This document shows, one piece after another, positions 49,042 to 57,453 of a stretch of 64,000 nucleotides of DNA; positions within the stretch are counted from its first letter, which is position 1, and each line of letters starts with the position of its first letter. The stretch is from JBKBKC01 sp046294265. Lineage in GTDB: Bacteria > Pseudomonadota > Alphaproteobacteria > Rhodobacterales > Rhodobacteraceae. Both the position numbers and the translations under genes were made by a program. The stretch is taken from assembly GCA_046294265.1 (NCBI GenBank), contig JBKBKC010000001.1, positions 248,001 through 312,000 of the forward strand, written 5' to 3'. The notes under the pieces are model-generated. The model was not told the DNA's origin, did not search any database, and saw only the letters and a program-made list of their open reading frames with translations.

Positions 49042-49073
49042 AAAAAGGCGGCGGTTTTTCCCGCCGCCTTTTT
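49042..49073. terminator. Strong bidirectional intrinsic terminator after hemH
   Basis: AAAAAGGCGGCGG, a 6-base loop, then CCGCCGCCTTTTT. The A-tract on one side and T-tract on the other make it work in both directions, for hemH and for the converging 61-residue gene. Confidence 0.92.
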
Positions 49074-49106
49074 GCAGGGCGACCGGCCAGAGGCCGGAAG
49101 CCTTGA

Positions 49107-49292
49107 TCAGTTGCTGGAAGCCACAGCAGCAGCGACGAGCAGCAGAAGCAGCAGGGGGATCAGGATCCCGCCCGAGGAACCGGCAGCCTGCGCGGCAACA
49201 ACGGGGGCTTCCATGACCGGTTCGGTCATGCCGCCGGCGAAGGCGGTGGTGGCGGCGGTGGCCAGAACAGCGGCGAGCGCGAGTTTCTTCAT
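49107..49292 (-). CDS. Small exported protein with C-terminal hydrophobic helix, 61 residues
   Basis: A 61-residue protein: signal peptide MKKLALAAVLATAATTAFAGG (about residues 1-20), a short Glu/Pro/Met linker (MTEPVMEAPVV), then a C-terminal hydrophobic helix (GGILIPLLLLLLVAAAVASS). GGAGGTTACT precedes the ATG. The second helix could anchor it in the membrane. It converges on hemH across the terminator. I recall similar tiny proteins in Rhodobacterales but know no function. Confidence 0.75.
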   Translation of the reverse strand: MKKLALAAVLATAATTAFAGGMTEPVMEAPVVAAQAAGSSGGILIPLLLLLLVAAAVASSN

Positions 49293-49646
49293 AGTAACCT
49301 CCAGTTTTAGTGCACGGCCGATGGTTTCAGAGGCGGCCGACACTTCCAAGTGAATACCTCATAACGCTTCTGTAGGCAGGACTTTGGTAGGAATGCAATG
49401 CACCAGTTTGCCAGATCGGCGGGCTGCCGGAGGTGTCGTCAATTTCGCAACACCCGCTTTGGCCAACTGGGCGGTTCCTCCCCGTCAGGGGCCCCCAATG
49501 TGGAGTTTTCGACATCGCGCCTTCGGCGCCCTGCGGACCTGCATGGCATGACGCAGGGTTATGGGGCACCCGCCCCGCCATATAGATCAAGGATGACACG
49601 GAATCGGCACTGACAGCCAATTCAGCGACTGGCGGTTGCGCCGCTG
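49293..49646. other. 354-base intergenic stretch without a convincing gene
   Basis: It lies between the starts of the 61-residue exported protein and the stop of the first L,D-transpeptidase, both on the minus strand. A minus-strand frame of 97 codons (49327-49620) has no family features, no good ribosome site and mixed composition, so I do not call it. An 8-bp inverted repeat (CTGACAGC at 49610 / GCTGTCAG at 49643) spans the transpeptidase end. The stretch is more A/T-rich than its neighbours, as a promoter-bearing leader would be. Confidence 0.5.
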
Positions 49647-50267
49647 TCAGATCAGCAGAACCTGCGTCCCCACCGTGGCGAGATCGAAGAGTTCCACGAT
49701 ATGTTCGTTGTAAAGACCCACGCAGCCGTTTGACGACCGACGACCGATCTTGCGTGTGTCATGGGTGCCATGGATCCGGTAGTAGGTCCAGGACAGATAC
49801 AGCGCGCGCACGCCCAGCGGATTGTCCGGCGACCCGCCCGGCACCATGTCGGGCCATTCCGGGTTGCGCTGTTTCATCGACGGGGTAGGGCGCCACGGCG
49901 GATTGACGACCTTCTGCACCACCTCGGTCCGGCCACGGCGCGTCAGGTCTTCGGACAACGGCACCGACGACGGATAAAGGCGATAGATCGTCTGATCCTC
50001 TGACCAGAAATGCAGCGCGCGCGAGGTCATGTCCACCAGGATCGCGCCCTTGCGGGTGTTGTCGAAATACTGCCGCCAGTCCAGCATGCGGAAGCTGGAG
50101 ACATTGTTGCGCACGCTGGACGAGGCTCCGGGCACGAACTCGGTCGATCCGTCCATAGCCCAGCCCGGAAGCGCGGCCATTCCCGCAGCGGCTGCAGCGC
50201 CGCCCAGCAGGGCACGGCGGGACATCCGGTTCGTCATTACGACGCGTTTTGTCATTTCGGCTGGCAT
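49647..50267 (-). CDS. L,D-transpeptidase (ErfK/YbiS family), Tat-type N-terminus
   Basis: A 206-residue exported peptidoglycan cross-linking enzyme (or lipoprotein-attachment enzyme). The N-terminus has a twin-arginine stretch, SRRALLGGAAAAAG, near residues 16-29. The YkuD catalytic core ends in YYRIHGTHDTRKIGRRSSNGCVGLYNEHI, containing the conserved His and nucleophile Cys. GGAG lies 8 bases before this ATG; later in-frame ATGs also exist. It is divergent from the CAP-domain lipoprotein gene. Confidence 0.9.
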   Translation of the reverse strand: MPAEMTKRVVMTNRMSRRALLGGAAAAAGMAALPGWAMDGSTEFVPGASSSVRNNVSSFRMLDWRQYFDNTRKGAILVDMTSRALHFWSEDQTIYRLYPSSVPLSEDLTRRGRTEVVQKVVNPPWRPTPSMKQRNPEWPDMVPGGSPDNPLGVRALYLSWTYYRIHGTHDTRKIGRRSSNGCVGLYNEHIVELFDLATVGTQVLLI

Positions 50268-50358
50268 CTGCTCAACTCCTCATGTCTTTTTTCACGTTTG
50301 TAACGGTTTTGCCGCCACGCGGCAACACACGGGGCCGTCAAGTGCCCCCGGTCGGCGG

Positions 50359-50370
50359 CTTCACGTGAAG
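50359..50370. promoter_or_regulatory. Perfect 12-bp palindrome in the divergent promoter region
   Basis: CTTCACGTGAAG is perfectly symmetric and lies about midway between the divergent L,D-transpeptidase and CAP-lipoprotein starts. It has the form of an operator for a dimeric regulator. Two GC hairpins flank it (TTGCCGC/GCGGCAA at 50309-50325; GGGGCG/CGCCCC near 50414-50430). Confidence 0.45.
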
Positions 50371-50448
50371 TGCATTTGAAAGCGGCCGCGCAAAGGGCTA
50401 TGCAGCCGGACAAGGGGCGGCAAACGCCCCGCCTTGGGTGGGGTGGTG

Positions 50449-50958
50449 ATGAGATCTGTTTCGGCGATGTTGGTGGCGGCCGTGGTTCTGGCCGGATGTG
50501 CGACAGGTGCGGCCGTGCAGATCGGCCCGGATGGCAAGCCCCTGCCACAGGTCTATCGGATTGATGCCGCGCAATCGCAGCGCATTCCGTTCCGTCTGCT
50601 CGACTCGGTCAACTCGTTGCGGGCGGCCAGCGGTGCCGGGCCGCTTGCGCTCAATGCGCAGCTCAACGCGGCGGCGGCCACACATGCGCGCGACATGTCG
50701 GTGCAGAACCGGCCCTGGCACTTCGGGTCGGACGGGTCGTCGCCGTTCGAACGTGTGCGCCGTGTGGGCTATACCGGGCAGCTTTCGGGCGAGCTGATCT
50801 CGGAGACCTTCGAGACCGAGCTGCAAACACTGTCGGCCTGGATGGCGCAGCCCGACACCCGCGCGATCATCCTCGACCCCGCCGCGCGCGAACTTGGGTT
50901 TGCCTGGTTTCAGGAAACCAACGGCAAGATCTGGTGGACGATGGTCACCGGGTCCTGA
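50449..50958 (+). CDS. CAP/SCP-domain lipoprotein
   Basis: A 169-residue lipoprotein: signal with lipobox VVLAGC at residues ~15-20, then a CAP (SCP/PR-1) domain with the helix VNSLRAASGAGPLALNAQLNAAAATHARDMS and the conserved His in PWHFGSDGS. It continues through FETELQTLSAWMAQPDTRAIILDPAARELGFAW. CAP proteins are often secreted or surface-anchored with varied roles. It lies between two L,D-transpeptidases, which suggests a cell-envelope role. Confidence 0.88.
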   Translation: MRSVSAMLVAAVVLAGCATGAAVQIGPDGKPLPQVYRIDAAQSQRIPFRLLDSVNSLRAASGAGPLALNAQLNAAAATHARDMSVQNRPWHFGSDGSSPFERVRRVGYTGQLSGELISETFETELQTLSAWMAQPDTRAIILDPAARELGFAWFQETNGKIWWTMVTGS

Positions 50959-50967
50959 AGGCCAGGA

Positions 50968-51468
50968 TCAGGGCCTGATCTCGATGGGCGTGCCCAGCCG
51001 GACCATGGCATAGATATCCTCCATCTCGCGGTCGGTGACCCAGATGCAGCCCTCGGTCCAGTCGCCGCGATGGCGGGTGTAGCGCGGCCCCTTGCCATGG
51101 ATGAAGATGTCGCCGCCCGGCGATTTGCCTTGCGAGGCGGCAAAGGCGCGGTCGGCTGGATTGGGGTAGGAAATGCCGATGGACAGATGGAACCGGCTGT
51201 CGGGATTGCGGCGGTCGATGATGTAGCGGCCCTCGGGCGTCTTGCCGTCACCCTCGAACTGCTTGTGCCCGGCGGGGGCAAAGCCCAGGCCGATGGGAAA
51301 AGCGCGCAGCTCCCGCTCGCGGTGGTAGAACCGCATGGTGCGCGCGCCCTTGTCCACCACGATCTGCGTGACCTCGGGGCCGTGGTATTTGCGGAACTTC
51401 GACGGCGGCCCGCAGGATGCCAGCGCAAAGGCCAGCATTATCGCCATCAGAACCCGAAACATCCGCAT
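50968..51468 (-). CDS. L,D-transpeptidase family lipoprotein (YkuD domain)
   Basis: A 166-residue protein. The N-terminal signal has a lipobox-like ALASCG. The YkuD domain includes TQIVVDKGARTMRFYHRERELRAFPIGLGF, the catalytic His in DIFIHGKGP and the Cys in GDWTEGCIWVTDREMEDIY. Several close in-frame ATGs exist; 51468 (MRMFRVL) was chosen as it leads straight into the signal peptide. It converges on the CAP gene with nine bases between the stops. Confidence 0.88.
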   Translation of the reverse strand: MRMFRVLMAIMLAFALASCGPPSKFRKYHGPEVTQIVVDKGARTMRFYHRERELRAFPIGLGFAPAGHKQFEGDGKTPEGRYIIDRRNPDSRFHLSIGISYPNPADRAFAASQGKSPGGDIFIHGKGPRYTRHRGDWTEGCIWVTDREMEDIYAMVRLGTPIEIRP

Positions 51469-51573
51469 CCGCCGTCCTGCCCCAACCGCGCCATCCCCTG
51501 CGGGTGGCATCATTTTGCCGAAGCGATACCGCAGATCGCGAATCGTGCAAAGCCTTGATCGACCCTCGGGCGT

Positions 51574-52446
51574 TCACGCCTGGGTCAGCGGTGACGCAGG
51601 TGCCGGGGCGTCGGGCTCCGCCTCCGGCGCGGAGGCGGGTGCGGGGTCGGTCGCCTTTGGCGCGTCGGATGCAGGCTGCGGATAAGCTGCGGCCAGGCGC
51701 GCGTCGATGGCCGACAGCCGTTCCAGCACATCGTCGCGGAAGGCGTCGGTCACCTTGTCGCCCTCTTCCGATGCGGCCTCTTGCAGCGAGTTCACCACAA
51801 GGCCCACGAAAAGGTTCACGGTCGCAAAGGTTGTCATCATGATGAAAGGCACAAAGAACGCCCAGGCGTAGGGAAACTCCTTCATCACCGGCCGCACGAT
51901 GCCCATAGACCAGGACTCCAGCGTCATGATCTGGAACAGCGAATAGGCCGACTTTCCCACCGTGCCGAACCATTCGTCGAACACCTCGCCGAACATCTTG
52001 GTGCCCATCACCGCGCCGATGTAAAAGATCATCGCCAGCAGCAGCATGACCGACCCCATGCCCGGCAGCGCCCGCACCAGCCCGTCAACCACCTTGCGCA
52101 TGTTGGGCGAGACGGAAACCACCCGGAACACGCGCAGCACGCGCAGGGCGCGCAGCACCGCCACCGGACCGGAGCTGGGCAACAGGGCGACAACCACCAC
52201 GATCAGGTCAAAGACGTTCCAGCCCGAGCGAAAAAAGCGCGGCCCGAAGGCATAGAGCTTGAGCACAAGCTCGACAACAAAGACCGCAAGGCACAGCCTG
52301 TCCAGCGTCAGGATGACCGGCCCCGCGATACCCATCACGGTGGGCGAGGTATCCAACCCGAGCAAAACCGCATTGAAGATGATCACCCACAAGATGGCAT
52401 TCTGCACCCTGTCGGAATTGATCCAGTTTCCAATCGTTTCGCGCAT
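51574..52446 (-). CDS. Bacterial voltage-gated sodium channel (NaChBac/BacNav type)
   Basis: A 290-residue single-domain cation channel with six membrane helices. The S4 voltage sensor is AVLRALRVLRVFRVVSVS (regularly spaced Arg, about residues 98-116). The pore has the selectivity filter TLESWSM near residue 174, identical to the sodium-selective NaChBac/NavAb consensus. The S6 helix FIMMTTFATVNLFVGLVVNSL is typical. A ~60-residue cytoplasmic tail begins as a predicted coiled coil (DAFRDDVLERLSAIDARLAAA) and ends in an Ala/Pro-rich stretch. The start at 52446 (MRETIGNW) sits where the family starts; the frame opens further upstream without support. Four copies would form the channel. Confidence 0.93.
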   Translation of the reverse strand: MRETIGNWINSDRVQNAILWVIIFNAVLLGLDTSPTVMGIAGPVILTLDRLCLAVFVVELVLKLYAFGPRFFRSGWNVFDLIVVVVALLPSSGPVAVLRALRVLRVFRVVSVSPNMRKVVDGLVRALPGMGSVMLLLAMIFYIGAVMGTKMFGEVFDEWFGTVGKSAYSLFQIMTLESWSMGIVRPVMKEFPYAWAFFVPFIMMTTFATVNLFVGLVVNSLQEAASEEGDKVTDAFRDDVLERLSAIDARLAAAYPQPASDAPKATDPAPASAPEAEPDAPAPASPLTQA

Positions 52447-52471
52447 CCGCCCATCCTGTCGCGGCCGACAA

Positions 52472-53710
52472 TCACTTGCGCGTGTTATCGACCAGCCGGA
52501 ACAATGCCGCAAGCTCGACATGCGGGGACCATCGAAACTGATCAACGGGTTGAACCCATTCGGGCACATATCCGGCCTGCACCAGCCGTTTTGCATCCCG
52601 CGCAAAGGTGACGGGATTGCACGACACCATGGCCACAACCGGGACCCGCGCCTTGGCGATCCGGTCGGTCTGCGCCTCGGCCCCGGCGCGGGGCGGGTCC
52701 ATCACCACGGCGTCAAAGGCAGCAAGCTCGCCCGGTTCCAGCGGGCGGCGAAACAGGTCGCGCGTCTGCGTGGTGATGCGGCGCAGGCCGGGGGTCTGGC
52801 GCCAGGCGGCATCGAGGGCGGCGGTCATGGCGGCGTCGCCCTCCACCGCCAGAACCTCGGCCGTTTCCGCAAGGGGCAGGGCAAAGGTGCCGCAGCCCGT
52901 GAACAGGTCGGCGACCCGGCGCGCGGGGCCGATGACGCGGCGCACTGCCGCCACCAATGCCGCCTGCCCCTGCGCCGTGGCCTGGAGGAACGCGCCGGGC
53001 GGCGGCACCACGCGGGCCTGGCCCATGGCCTGCACAGGCGGGCTGCGCAGAGCCACCGCCTCGCCCTCCCATGTCAGGCGCGCCAGCCCATGCGCCTCTG
53101 CCAGACGGGCAAAGTCAAGGTGCAGGGCGGCATCCAGCGCCTTGCCCCCTGTCACCGCCACATCCGGCCCCGACAGGCTGGCCGTCACCGACAGCGCCAG
53201 TTCGGTCGTCCGCGACCCGCCCAGCCGCACCAGCGCCTCCAGCGCGGGCAGCGTCGCCATCACGCCGGGGTGAAGCACCCGGCAATCCGGCACCGGCACG
53301 ATGGTATCGGAAGCTTTCATGTGGAACCCCACCAGCGCGCCCCCCTTGGTGCGCCGCCCCGACAGCGTGGCGCGTCGTCGCGACGCGGAGGGAGAGGTCA
53401 GGATCGGCAGGATAGGCGCCTGAAGCCCCTGCCCCGCCACGGCTCCCGCCACGATCCCCTCTTTCCACCGTGCCACCAGCGCATCGCCCGCATGCTGCAT
53501 CGTGCAGCCGCCACAGGTTCGGGCATGGGGGCAGGGCGGGCGCACGCGGTCGGGCACCGGCATCAGGATGCGGGTGTCGGTCAGCCGGTCGCCCGACAGG
53601 GTGCCCTCAACCTCTTCTCCCGGCAGGGCGGCGGGCACGAAGACAGGGCCTTCGGGGCCATCGGCAACACCGTCGCCCAAGTGGCCCAGCCGCGCGATGG
53701 TCAGCCTCAC
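52472..53710 (-). CDS. TrmA/RlmD-type 23S rRNA or tRNA uracil-5-methyltransferase
   Basis: A 412-residue RNA m5U methyltransferase-type protein. The 4Fe-4S Cys (CPHARTCGGCTMQHA and PDCR) are at about residues 60-72 and 143. The SAM motif is ADLFTGCGTFALPLA, the catalytic DPPRAGAEAQ, and the nucleophile Cys is in MVSCNPVTFARD near residue 365. A TRAM-like N-terminus (IARLGHLGDGVADGPEGPVFVP) is also present. It overlaps the second ABC gene by ATGA. The exact RNA target is not evident from sequence. Confidence 0.92.
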   Translation of the reverse strand: MRLTIARLGHLGDGVADGPEGPVFVPAALPGEEVEGTLSGDRLTDTRILMPVPDRVRPPCPHARTCGGCTMQHAGDALVARWKEGIVAGAVAGQGLQAPILPILTSPSASRRRATLSGRRTKGGALVGFHMKASDTIVPVPDCRVLHPGVMATLPALEALVRLGGSRTTELALSVTASLSGPDVAVTGGKALDAALHLDFARLAEAHGLARLTWEGEAVALRSPPVQAMGQARVVPPPGAFLQATAQGQAALVAAVRRVIGPARRVADLFTGCGTFALPLAETAEVLAVEGDAAMTAALDAAWRQTPGLRRITTQTRDLFRRPLEPGELAAFDAVVMDPPRAGAEAQTDRIAKARVPVVAMVSCNPVTFARDAKRLVQAGYVPEWVQPVDQFRWSPHVELAALFRLVDNTRK

Positions 53711-55551
53711 TCCGCCGCCTCGTCCACCCCGATGAACCCGCCCGACTGCCGGTTCCAGTAGCGCGCATAAAGCCCGCCCCGACGCAACAGCGCCTCATGG
53801 CTGCCCTCTTCGACGATGCGCCCGTCATCCATCACCACGATCCGGTCCATCGCGGCGATGGTGGACAGCCGGTGCGCGATGGCCAGCACCGTCTTGCCCT
53901 GCATCACGGTGTCCAGCGATTCCTGGATCGCCGCCTCCACCTCTGAATCGAGGGCGCTGGTGGCCTCGTCCAGCACCAGGATCGGCGCGTCCTTCAGGAT
54001 GGTCCGCGCCAGCGCGATGCGCTGCCGCTGCCCGCCCGACAGCTTCACCCCGCGCTCGCCCAGGAAGGCCTCGTATCCCTTGCGGCCCGTATGATCCATC
54101 ATCCCCTCGATGAACCCATGCGCTTCGGCGGCCCTTGCCGCGTCCAACAGGTCATCCTGCGTGGCGTCGGGGCGGCCATACAGGATGTTGTCGCGGGCCG
54201 AGCGGTTGAACATCGCGGTGTCCTGCGTGACCATCCCGATGTTGCGGCGCAAGCTCTCTTGCGTGACCTCGCGCACATCCTGCCCGTCGATCAGCACGCG
54301 CCCCTTTTCCACGTCATAGAGCCGCAGGATCAGCGCGACCAAGGTGGATTTCCCCGCCCCCGAGGCCCCGACGATCCCGATCTTTTCGCCCGGTGCCACG
54401 GTCAGCGACACATCCTGCACGCCGCCGCGGCGGCGGCCGTAGGCGAAATTCACCCCCTCAAGCCGCAATTCACCGCGCACCCGTCCCAATTCACGCGCGT
54501 CCGGCGCATCGGCAAGTGCGTGTGGCGCCGACAGGGTGCGCATCCCGTCCTCGACCTCGCCCACACCGGTATAGATCGACATCAGCGTGAAACTGACCCA
54601 GCCCGACATCTGCGCGATCCGCATCGAGATGGCGCCAGCCGCGGCAATCGACCCCGCCGTGGCCGCGCCCTGTTGCCACAGGATCACCGTGCCCCCGATC
54701 AGCATCACCGGCAGCACCCCCGCCAGCATCATCAGGGACAGGCGGAACCAGGTGGAGATCACGCCAAACTCCAGGCTGCGGGCGCGGAACACCTCCATCG
54801 CGCGCAGCGCCACCTTGTCCTCGAACGCGGCATGGGCGAACAGCTTGACGGTCTTGATGTTGGTGATCGTGTCCACCACCTGCCCCGTCACCATGGCGCG
54901 GGCACTGGCGCGGGCGGCCGAATTCTCGCGTATGCGCGGCATGAAATACCCGATCAGCGCGAGATAACCGCCCAGCCAGACCATGAGCGCTAGCGCCACG
55001 CGCCAGTCGATGACCAGCAACAGCACCGCCGACCCGATGACCGAGGCCAGCGCAAAGAACACCGTGTTGATGACCTCGGTCGCCACATCGGTCACAGCCC
55101 GGGCCGCCTGCATCTGTTTTTGCGCGATGCGGCCTGCGAAGTCGTTGTCAAAGAACGTCACCGCCTGGCCGAGTGTCCAGCGGTGCAACCGGCTCAGGAC
55201 CAAGGGCAGGACGTTCGGCCCCACCACGATGGCATTCGAGGCCGAGGCGAGGGCGAAGGCCGCAGGGCGCAGGATGATGTAGAACACGACGAACCCGGCC
55301 AGCAGCACGGCATTCTCGGCAAAGAACGCGTCAGGCCCGGCGGCAAGCGCCGCGTCGATCACCCAGCCCAGGATCAGCGCCGAGACCACCTCGGACGTTC
55401 CCGCGATCCCCGATATGACGCCTGCCAGCAGCAGCATGGGCCAAGATCCCTTGAGGCACCACCGCATGAACCGCCCCAGCGTCTGCGGCGGCGGCCCCTC
55501 GGCGGGGGCGAAGGCGTCGATCCGGTCGCCAAGCCATCGCATCGGAATCAT
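53707..55551 (-). CDS. ABC exporter half-transporter, second of a pair
   Basis: A 614-residue fusion of a six-helix membrane domain and an ATPase domain. The ATPase has Walker A GASGAGKSTLVALILRL near residue 395, signature LSGGQRQRIALARTIL near 500 and Walker B ILVLDEATSALDSE near 524. It starts MIPMRWLGDRIDAFAPAEG. It overlaps the first exporter gene and the RNA methyltransferase gene by ATGA. Both half-transporters have intact nucleotide sites, so the pair is likely a heterodimer with two active sites. Substrate unknown (multidrug or lipid-like). Confidence 0.93.
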   Translation of the reverse strand: MIPMRWLGDRIDAFAPAEGPPPQTLGRFMRWCLKGSWPMLLLAGVISGIAGTSEVVSALILGWVIDAALAAGPDAFFAENAVLLAGFVVFYIILRPAAFALASASNAIVVGPNVLPLVLSRLHRWTLGQAVTFFDNDFAGRIAQKQMQAARAVTDVATEVINTVFFALASVIGSAVLLLVIDWRVALALMVWLGGYLALIGYFMPRIRENSAARASARAMVTGQVVDTITNIKTVKLFAHAAFEDKVALRAMEVFRARSLEFGVISTWFRLSLMMLAGVLPVMLIGGTVILWQQGAATAGSIAAAGAISMRIAQMSGWVSFTLMSIYTGVGEVEDGMRTLSAPHALADAPDARELGRVRGELRLEGVNFAYGRRRGGVQDVSLTVAPGEKIGIVGASGAGKSTLVALILRLYDVEKGRVLIDGQDVREVTQESLRRNIGMVTQDTAMFNRSARDNILYGRPDATQDDLLDAARAAEAHGFIEGMMDHTGRKGYEAFLGERGVKLSGGQRQRIALARTILKDAPILVLDEATSALDSEVEAAIQESLDTVMQGKTVLAIAHRLSTIAAMDRIVVMDDGRIVEEGSHEALLRRGGLYARYWNRQSGGFIGVDEAAE

Positions 55552-57392
55552 TCCGCCGCATCCTCCAGCCCGATGAACCCGCCCGACTGGCGTGCCCAGA
55601 ACCGCGCATAAAGCCGGTCGCGGGCGATCAGCTCGGCGTGGGTGCCGGTTTCGGCCAGCATCCCGTCCTCCAGCACCACGATCCGGTCCATCGCCGCGAT
55701 GGTGGACAGCCGGTGCGCGATGGCGATCACCGTCTTGCCCTGCATCACGCCATAAAGCGTATCCTGAATCGCCGCCTCGACCTCGGAATCCAGCGCCGAT
55801 GTCGCCTCATCCAGGATCAGGATCGGCGCGTCCTTCAGGATCACCCGCGCGATCCCGATGCGCTGCCGCTGCCCGCCCGACAGTTTCACCCCCCGCTCGC
55901 CCACATGGGCGTCGTATCCCCTGCGGCCCGAGGGATCCTCCAGATCCAGGATGAACTCATGCGCCTCGGCGCGCTTGGCGGCCTCGATCATCTCGGCTTC
56001 GGTGGCATCGGGGCGGCCGTAAAGGATGTTGTCGCGCACCGACCGGTGCAGGAGCGAGCTGTCCTGCTGCACCATCCCGATCACGCGGCGCAAGCTGTCC
56101 TGTGTGACGTCGCGCACGTCTTGACCGTCGATCAGGATGGCCCCCTGCTCGGTATCCGTCAGCCGCAGGATCAGCCGCACCAGCGTCGATTTTCCGGCAC
56201 CCGACCGGCCCACCACGCCCACCCGCTCGCCCGGCCGGATGGCCAGCGACACGCCGCGCAGGCCGCCCGACCCGCGCCCGTAATGGTGATGCACGTCGCG
56301 CACCTCGATCCGCCCCTCGGTCAGCCGCAGCGGCTTGGCGGTGGGGCGGTCGGTCATGGCGATGGGTTGGGCGATGGTTTCCATGCCTTCTGCCACCACG
56401 CCCAGCGCCTGCACCAACGAGGAGGTGGCCCACATGATCCAGTAGGTCATGTTGTTGAGCCGCAGCACCAGCGCGGTGGTCGCGGCCACCGTGCCCACCG
56501 ATGCCTGCCCGTCATACCACAGCACCATGGCCCAGCCCGTCACCGCCACGATCAGACAACCGTTGAGCAGCGTCAGCGCCACGTCCATCCGCGTGATGAT
56601 ACGCATCTCGCGCTGGAACGTGGTGCGCGCCGTCTCGATGGCGTCCTTCGCATAGTTCAGCTCGCGGTCGTGGTGCGCGAACAACTTGACCGAATGGATG
56701 TTGGAATAGGCATCCACCACCCGCCCTGTCACCGCCGACCGTGCGTCGGAACTGGCCTTGGACGCGGGCCCGGCATAGCGGATGGTCCAGCGCACCAACC
56801 CAAGATACAGCCCGAACCAGATCACCAGCGGAACGATCAGCCGGGGGTCGGCATCGGCGAGCATCAGGCCCGCGCCCACCACGGTGACGATCCCGAAGGC
56901 CACGGCATCAAAGGTCTGGAACACCGCGTCGCCCGCCGCGGGCGGCGTCTGCATGATGCGGTTGGCGATGCGGCCGGCGAAATCACTCTCGAACCAGCCG
57001 ACCGGCTGACGCAGCACATGGTTGTGCGCGCGCCAGCGGATCATCGTGCCGAAATTGGGCAGGATGGTGTTGTGCAACAGCGCCACATCCACGCCCGCCA
57101 GAAGGGGCCGCAGGATCAGGATGGCGGCGGCCACCAGCAGCACTTCGGTGCCGTAATCCGCCCAGACCTGCGCGGGTTCCCCCACCGCCAGCACATCCAC
57201 CAGCCGCCCCACATACCAGATCAGCGCCACCTCGGTGGAGGCGACGATCACCGACAGAACGCCGGTGATGGCAAAGACCTTGCGAAACGGCACGACATAT
57301 TCGCGCAGGAACGGCCAAAGCCGCCGCGGGGGCGTGTCGGTGACGGGCCACGGTTGGTAGGGGTCCACCAGCCCTTCGAAAAAGCGGAACAT
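55548..57392 (-). CDS. ABC exporter half-transporter, first of a pair
   Basis: A 614-residue half-transporter, the same length as its partner. The membrane domain is followed by an ATPase with Walker A GRSGAGKSTLVRLILRL near residue 395, signature LSGGQRQRIGIARVIL and Walker B ILILDEATSALDSE. The start MFRFFEGLVDPYQPW is typical of this exporter subgroup, which also includes proteins related to MsbA. It lies 61 bases downstream of cca and overlaps its partner by ATGA. Confidence 0.93.
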   Translation of the reverse strand: MFRFFEGLVDPYQPWPVTDTPPRRLWPFLREYVVPFRKVFAITGVLSVIVASTEVALIWYVGRLVDVLAVGEPAQVWADYGTEVLLVAAAILILRPLLAGVDVALLHNTILPNFGTMIRWRAHNHVLRQPVGWFESDFAGRIANRIMQTPPAAGDAVFQTFDAVAFGIVTVVGAGLMLADADPRLIVPLVIWFGLYLGLVRWTIRYAGPASKASSDARSAVTGRVVDAYSNIHSVKLFAHHDRELNYAKDAIETARTTFQREMRIITRMDVALTLLNGCLIVAVTGWAMVLWYDGQASVGTVAATTALVLRLNNMTYWIMWATSSLVQALGVVAEGMETIAQPIAMTDRPTAKPLRLTEGRIEVRDVHHHYGRGSGGLRGVSLAIRPGERVGVVGRSGAGKSTLVRLILRLTDTEQGAILIDGQDVRDVTQDSLRRVIGMVQQDSSLLHRSVRDNILYGRPDATEAEMIEAAKRAEAHEFILDLEDPSGRRGYDAHVGERGVKLSGGQRQRIGIARVILKDAPILILDEATSALDSEVEAAIQDTLYGVMQGKTVIAIAHRLSTIAAMDRIVVLEDGMLAETGTHAELIARDRLYARFWARQSGGFIGLEDAAE

Positions 57393-57453
57393 GGGGCTGC
57401 TTTCGGTCGGGTTACCCGATGGATATAGCCTGCCCGGGAGGGAAGGGAAACCG

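Noticed and set aside
49327..49620. A 97-codon minus-strand frame in the gap after the first L,D-transpeptidase
   Set aside because: No ribosome site, no hydrophobic or conserved pattern, and ordinary random composition.
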